From assembly GCA_013694825.1 (NCBI GenBank), contig JACDBR010000208.1, forward strand, positions 1 to 9,249: a DNA stretch of 9,249 nt, read 5' to 3'. Source of the DNA: Solirubrobacterales bacterium. GTDB lineage: Bacteria > Actinomycetota > Thermoleophilia > Solirubrobacterales > 70-9. The first letter of the stretch is position 1. Each line of letters begins with the position of its first letter. This document shows positions 6,813 through 9,249 of this stretch, piece by piece. The notes below the pieces were generated by a model, which was not told the origin of the DNA, did no database searches, and saw only the letters and a list, made by a program, of their open reading frames with translations. The position numbers and the translations under genes were made by a program.

Positions 6813-6838
6813 TTGACTCGCTTCATAGCCAACGTCAA
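6813..6838. promoter_or_regulatory. inverted repeat upstream of LysR gene, possible operator
   Basis: On the minus strand TTGAC (6838-6834) and GTCAA (6817-6813) form a perfect 5-bp dyad separated by 16 bases. Flanking GGC and CC extend it imperfectly. It sits 12 bp before the LysR start codon and 16 bp after the transketolase stop. LysR-type regulators usually bind interrupted dyads just upstream of their own gene. The TTGACG arm could also serve as a -35 box, but the hexamer 17 bases on is a poor -10. Acting as a weak terminator for transketolase is the alternative. Confidence 0.35.
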
Positions 6839-6854
6839 GCCGAAGTCGTGCGAG

Positions 6855-8891
6855 CTAGGACGCGGCGCTGAGTGCGTCCCGGACCGCCGCGGCGGCTCGC
6901 GCCGGGGTGATCCCGAGGCGCTCCAGCACTTCTGGGCCGGGCGCCGAAGCGCCGAAGCGCTCGATCGACACCGAGGTGTCGGCCCAGCTCGACCAGCCCA
7001 TGCCGATCCCGGCCTCGAGCGAGACCTTCGGCAGATCGGGCGGAAGCACGGAGTCGCGGTAGCCCCGCTCTTGAGCGGCGAAGAGCTCCCACGAGGGCAT
7101 CGAGACCACACTGATCGGGATCCCCTCGCCCGCGAGCTCTCGCTGAGCTTCGAGCGCGAGTGCCACCTCCGATCCGCTCGAGATCAGGACGGCCTGCGCC
7201 GCGCCTGAGCCCGGCTCGGACAGGGTGTAGGCGCCGCGCGCCAGGCCAGCGGCCGGGGCGAGCGCCACGCGGTCGAGTATCGGGAGCTTCTGGCGGCTCA
7301 GCACCAGGCAGGCCGGGCCTTCGAGGTCCTCGAGCGTGGTCCGCCACGCCTCCGCCGTCTCGGCGGCGTCGCAGGGCCGGATCACCGTCAGGCCCGGGAT
7401 CGCCCGCAGCGCGGCCAGGTGCTCGACCGGCTGGTGGGTCGGACCGTCCTCGCCGAGCCCCACCGAGTCGTGGCTGAACACCCAGGCCACGGGGAGCTTC
7501 ATCAGCGCCGACAGCCGGATCGCGGGGCGCATGTAGTCCGAGAAGATCAGGAAGGTCGAGCCGTATGGCCTGACCATCCCGCCGTGCTGGGCCAGCCCGT
7601 TGACGGCCGCGCCCATCGCGTGCTCGCGGACCCCGAAGTGCACGTTGCGCCCAGCGTGCTCGCGGGTGAAGTCGGCCTCGTCCTCGAACGCGGTCTTGGT
7701 CGACGCGGCGAGGTCCGCGGCGCCGCCGATCATCGTCGGGACGAAGGCGGCGAACGCCTGCATCACCTTGCCCCCGGCCGAGCGCGTCGCGGTCGGGGCG
7801 TCCGAGCTGAAGCTCGCCACGGCCTCGGCGAGTCCGGGCTGGGGCCGGCCCGACCAGGCGCGGTCCCATTCCTCGCAGAGATCGGGGCGCTCGGCGCGCC
7901 AATGCTCGAGCCGGGAGCTCCAGTCGCGTTGAAGGTCGGCGCCGCGCTCGGCGTTGGGCCTGAAGGCCGCATAGGCCTGGTCGGGAACCTCGAACTCGGA
8001 GTCGGGGTCGAGCCCGAGGGCCTGCTTGGTGGCCCGAACCTCCTCCTCGCCGAGCGCCGCGCCGTGCGCCGCGGCGGTGTTCTGCGCGTTCGGGGCGGGC
8101 CAGCCGATGATCGAGCGCACCCTGATCAGCGACGGACGTCGCTGCTCGGCGCAGGCAGCCTCGATCGCGGTGTCGAGGGCAGCCAGGTCGTTGGCGTCGT
8201 CGACCGCCTGGACTTGCCAGCCGTAGGCGCGGAAGCGCGCGTCGACGTCCTCACTCGAGAACGCGAGCTCGGTGCCGCCGTCGATCGTGATCTTGTTGTC
8301 GTCGTAGAGGTAGACGAGCCGGCCGAGCCCGAGGTGGCCGGCAAGCGACGCGGCCTCCGAGCCCACTCCCTCCATCAGATCGCCGTCGGAGCAGATCGCG
8401 AAGATCCGGTGGTCCATCCGCTCGGATCCGTAGCGCTCGCGCAGGAAGCGCTCGGCGAGCGCCATCCCGATGCCGTTGGCGAGTCCCTGCCCGAGCGGTC
8501 CCGTCGTGGTCTCTACTCCTGGCGTGACCAGCGTCCGGTCGCGCTCGGGGTGTCCCGGCGCCAGCGAGTCCCACTGGCGGAAGCGCTTGAGCGCGGAGAG
8601 CGGGAGGTCGTATCCGGACAGGTGGAGCGCGCCGTAGAGCAGCATCGAGCCGTGACCGGCGGACAGGATGAAGCGGTCACGGTCGGGCCAATCGGGGTCG
8701 CTCGGGTTGTGGCGCATGTGGCGCGCGTAGAGCGTGTAGGCGACGGGGGCCATCGCCAGCGGCATCCCGGGATGCCCGCAGCCGGCGGCCTCGACGGCGT
8801 CGAGCGCAAGCGTCCTGATCGTGTCGATCGCCCGCCGGTCGAGCTGCGTCTCGCCGGCCCTCACGCCCTGCTCTGCCGCGCTCGTGCTCAC
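6855..8891 (-). CDS. tkt: transketolase
   Basis: Transketolase is a cytoplasmic TPP- and Mg-dependent enzyme that moves two-carbon ketol units between sugar phosphates (xylulose 5-phosphate to ribose 5-phosphate or erythrose 4-phosphate) in the pentose phosphate pathway and Calvin cycle. The product has 678 residues, full length for the family. The N-terminal TPP-binding domain includes GCGHPGMPL (37-45, H40), [11 protein letters not shown] (77-87, H80), [17 protein letters not shown] (128-144) and the cofactor motif SDGDLMEG...DDNK (168-200). The central domain has GVREHAMGA (420-428), whose E423 is the conserved glutamate that activates TPP, and [16 protein letters not shown] (473-488). A C-terminal domain follows from about 540. 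The start is GTG at 8891: its GTGA overlaps the lipoprotein stop, and GGAGG (8902-8906) lies ten bases upstream. The frame is open to 9020, but that part shadows the lipoprotein gene. No transaldolase or glucose-6-phosphate dehydrogenase gene follows, unlike the tkt-tal-zwf order of many actinobacteria. Confidence 0.97.
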   Translation of the reverse strand: MSTSAAEQGVRAGETQLDRRAIDTIRTLALDAVEAAGCGHPGMPLAMAPVAYTLYARHMRHNPSDPDWPDRDRFILSAGHGSMLLYGALHLSGYDLPLSALKRFRQWDSLAPGHPERDRTLVTPGVETTTGPLGQGLANGIGMALAERFLRERYGSERMDHRIFAICSDGDLMEGVGSEAASLAGHLGLGRLVYLYDDNKITIDGGTELAFSSEDVDARFRAYGWQVQAVDDANDLAALDTAIEAACAEQRRPSLIRVRSIIGWPAPNAQNTAAAHGAALGEEEVRATKQALGLDPDSEFEVPDQAYAAFRPNAERGADLQRDWSSRLEHWRAERPDLCEEWDRAWSGRPQPGLAEAVASFSSDAPTATRSAGGKVMQAFAAFVPTMIGGAADLAASTKTAFEDEADFTREHAGRNVHFGVREHAMGAAVNGLAQHGGMVRPYGSTFLIFSDYMRPAIRLSALMKLPVAWVFSHDSVGLGEDGPTHQPVEHLAALRAIPGLTVIRPCDAAETAEAWRTTLEDLEGPACLVLSRQKLPILDRVALAPAAGLARGAYTLSEPGSGAAQAVLISSGSEVALALEAQRELAGEGIPISVVSMPSWELFAAQERGYRDSVLPPDLPKVSLEAGIGMGWSSWADTSVSIERFGASAPGPEVLERLGITPARAAAAVRDALSAAS

Positions 8892-9076
8892 GACGGGCTC
8901 GCCTCCGCGGCTGCGGGCGCGTCGTCGCCGGCGGGCGCCGGGACCTCGCGCTGGTCGAGCTCCTCGAGCACCCGATCGGTCGCGTAGCCGGGGCGCGAGC
9001 AGTCGCGCTGGACCTTCCACCCGCAGCCGGCCAGCAGCAGCGCGACCACCACGAGCATCCAGGTCAGCAGCCTCAT
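8888..9076 (-). CDS. small predicted lipoprotein
   Basis: This 62-residue protein has a type II signal peptide: MRLL, then a hydrophobic core (5-15) and the lipobox LLAGC (14-18), with Cys18 as the lipidated residue. The predicted mature protein is about 45 residues, hydrophilic, with a second cysteine at 26 (RDCSRPG), a short acidic helix ([11 protein letters not shown], 34-44) and a Pro/Ala-rich tail. It should be anchored on the outer face of the cell membrane. I recognise no family and infer no function. The ATG at 9076 has no ribosome site, but a TATTCT hexamer eight bases upstream fits a leaderless transcript. Its TGA overlaps the transketolase GTG by four bases, and its last codons carry the transketolase ribosome site, so it is at least the first gene of that transcript. 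It could matter mainly as a leader cistron for transketolase. Confidence 0.7.
   Translation of the reverse strand: MRLLTWMLVVVALLLAGCGWKVQRDCSRPGYATDRVLEELDQREVPAPAGDDAPAAAEASPS
8902..8906 (-). promoter_or_regulatory. ribosome site for transketolase inside the lipoprotein gene
   Basis: GGAGG on the minus strand lies ten bases before the GTG at 8891, within the last codons of the lipoprotein gene. It supports the GTG start against the longer open frame that reaches 9020. Confidence 0.6.
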
Positions 9077-9084
9077 GACGCGGC

Positions 9085-9090
9085 AGAATA
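9085..9090 (-). promoter_or_regulatory. candidate -10 box for a leaderless lipoprotein-tkt transcript
   Basis: TATTCT on the minus strand fits the TANNNT -10 consensus, in a strongly GC-rich stretch. It ends eight bases before the ATG at 9076, where transcription would start at or next to the start codon. No TTGACA-like -35 stands 16-18 bases upstream. The absence of a ribosome site before the ATG agrees with a leaderless message. Confidence 0.4.
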
Positions 9091-9111
9091 CAGCCGTCCC
9101 TCGGGCTGACC

Positions 9112-9151
9112 GGCTCGGCGAGCGCGCGTGTGCGGGTACGATCGCCGAGCC
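9112..9151 (-). terminator. perfect 10-bp inverted repeat, candidate terminator
   Basis: GGCTCGGCGA (9112-9121) and TCGCCGAGCC (9142-9151) are perfect reverse complements around a 20-base loop. On the minus strand the repeat begins 14 bases after a TAG at 9168-9166 and ends before the lipoprotein promoter, which is where a terminator for an upstream minus-strand gene would sit. There is no T-run after the stem. An operator or a divergent promoter element is possible, since TACGAT (9137-9142, plus strand) lies inside it. Confidence 0.4.
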
Positions 9152-9165
9152 CGTGGCCGTCCCGG

Positions 9166-9249
9166 CTACAACGCGCGCAGCCCCTGGAGCGGCAGCCCCT
9201 TGCCGAGTGCGCCCCCGGCTCGGTCGCGCTCGCCGGATCGCCGCCGCGC
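9166..9249 (-). CDS. possible 3' end of a minus-strand gene (partial)
   Basis: A minus-strand frame is open from the right edge to a TAG at 9168-9166, encoding 27 residues that end [16 protein letters not shown]. Third positions are almost all G or C, and the frame ends shortly before a 10-bp inverted repeat placed like a terminator. The fragment is too short to assign. In many actinobacteria the heme-farnesyltransferase gene ctaB lies next to tkt, usually divergent, but nothing in these residues identifies it. Confidence 0.3.
   Translation of the reverse strand, partial: ARRRSGERDRAGGALGKGLPLQGLRAL

Noticed and set aside
7419..8987. 522-codon plus-strand open frame opposite transketolase
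   Set aside because: It is exactly antisense to a full-length transketolase with all catalytic motifs. Long mirror frames are normal in GC-rich genes, and the translation is Arg/Gly/Val-rich without a recognisable domain.
8892..9020. N-terminal extension of the transketolase frame up to 9020
   Set aside because: The extra 43 residues are Arg-rich and shadow the lipoprotein gene. The family begins near the GTG at 8891, which has a ribosome site and a GTGA overlap.

Overview
The window is GC-rich bacterial chromosome with dense genes, mostly high-GC third codon positions, GTG and TTG starts, 4-bp stop/start overlaps and at least one promoter that looks leaderless. Together with the protein families (a GAF-SGDEF-GAF diguanylate cyclase, a universal-stress-like protein, a CBS-pair protein, and a small lipoprotein next to transketolase) this suggests an actinobacterium. 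Thermoleophilia/Solirubrobacterales is my guess from family resemblance, not something the sequence proves.

Layout, left to right. (1) 1-174 holds no convincing gene, only an open frame at the left edge that might be the end of a plus-strand gene. (2) 175-2473, minus strand: an unrecognised conserved-looking protein followed 55 bp downstream by a diguanylate cyclase with a GAF-like sensor domain on each side of the GGDEF domain. (3) 2682-5003, plus strand: a monoacylglycerol-lipase-type alpha/beta hydrolase with a TTG start, a small universal-stress-like nucleotide-binding protein, a 75-residue unknown protein and a two-CBS-domain protein. (4) 5020-9076, minus strand, read right to left: a 62-residue lipoprotein overlapping a full-length transketolase by GTGA, then a LysR-type regulator overlapping a two-domain cupin protein by ATGA. 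CBS and cupin genes converge with only 16 bp between their stops. (5) 9077-9249: a likely promoter for the lipoprotein-transketolase pair, a perfect 10-bp inverted repeat that may be a terminator, and a possible 3' end of another minus-strand gene running off the window.

How the genes may work together: transketolase is the only certain metabolic enzyme (non-oxidative pentose phosphate pathway or Calvin cycle). The LysR gene sits 54 bp downstream on the same strand and its gap contains a TTGAC-N16-GTCAA dyad, so it could be autoregulated and is coupled to the bicupin. The hydrolase to CBS block looks like a loose set of housekeeping or stress genes. The cyclase end looks like a separate c-di-GMP signalling unit.

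I found no mobile element, CRISPR array, RNA gene or defence system. I see no strong evidence for an undescribed system. The most interesting leftovers are the unrecognised 196-residue protein, the 75-residue protein before the CBS gene, the lipoprotein-transketolase coupling and the LysR-bicupin pair.
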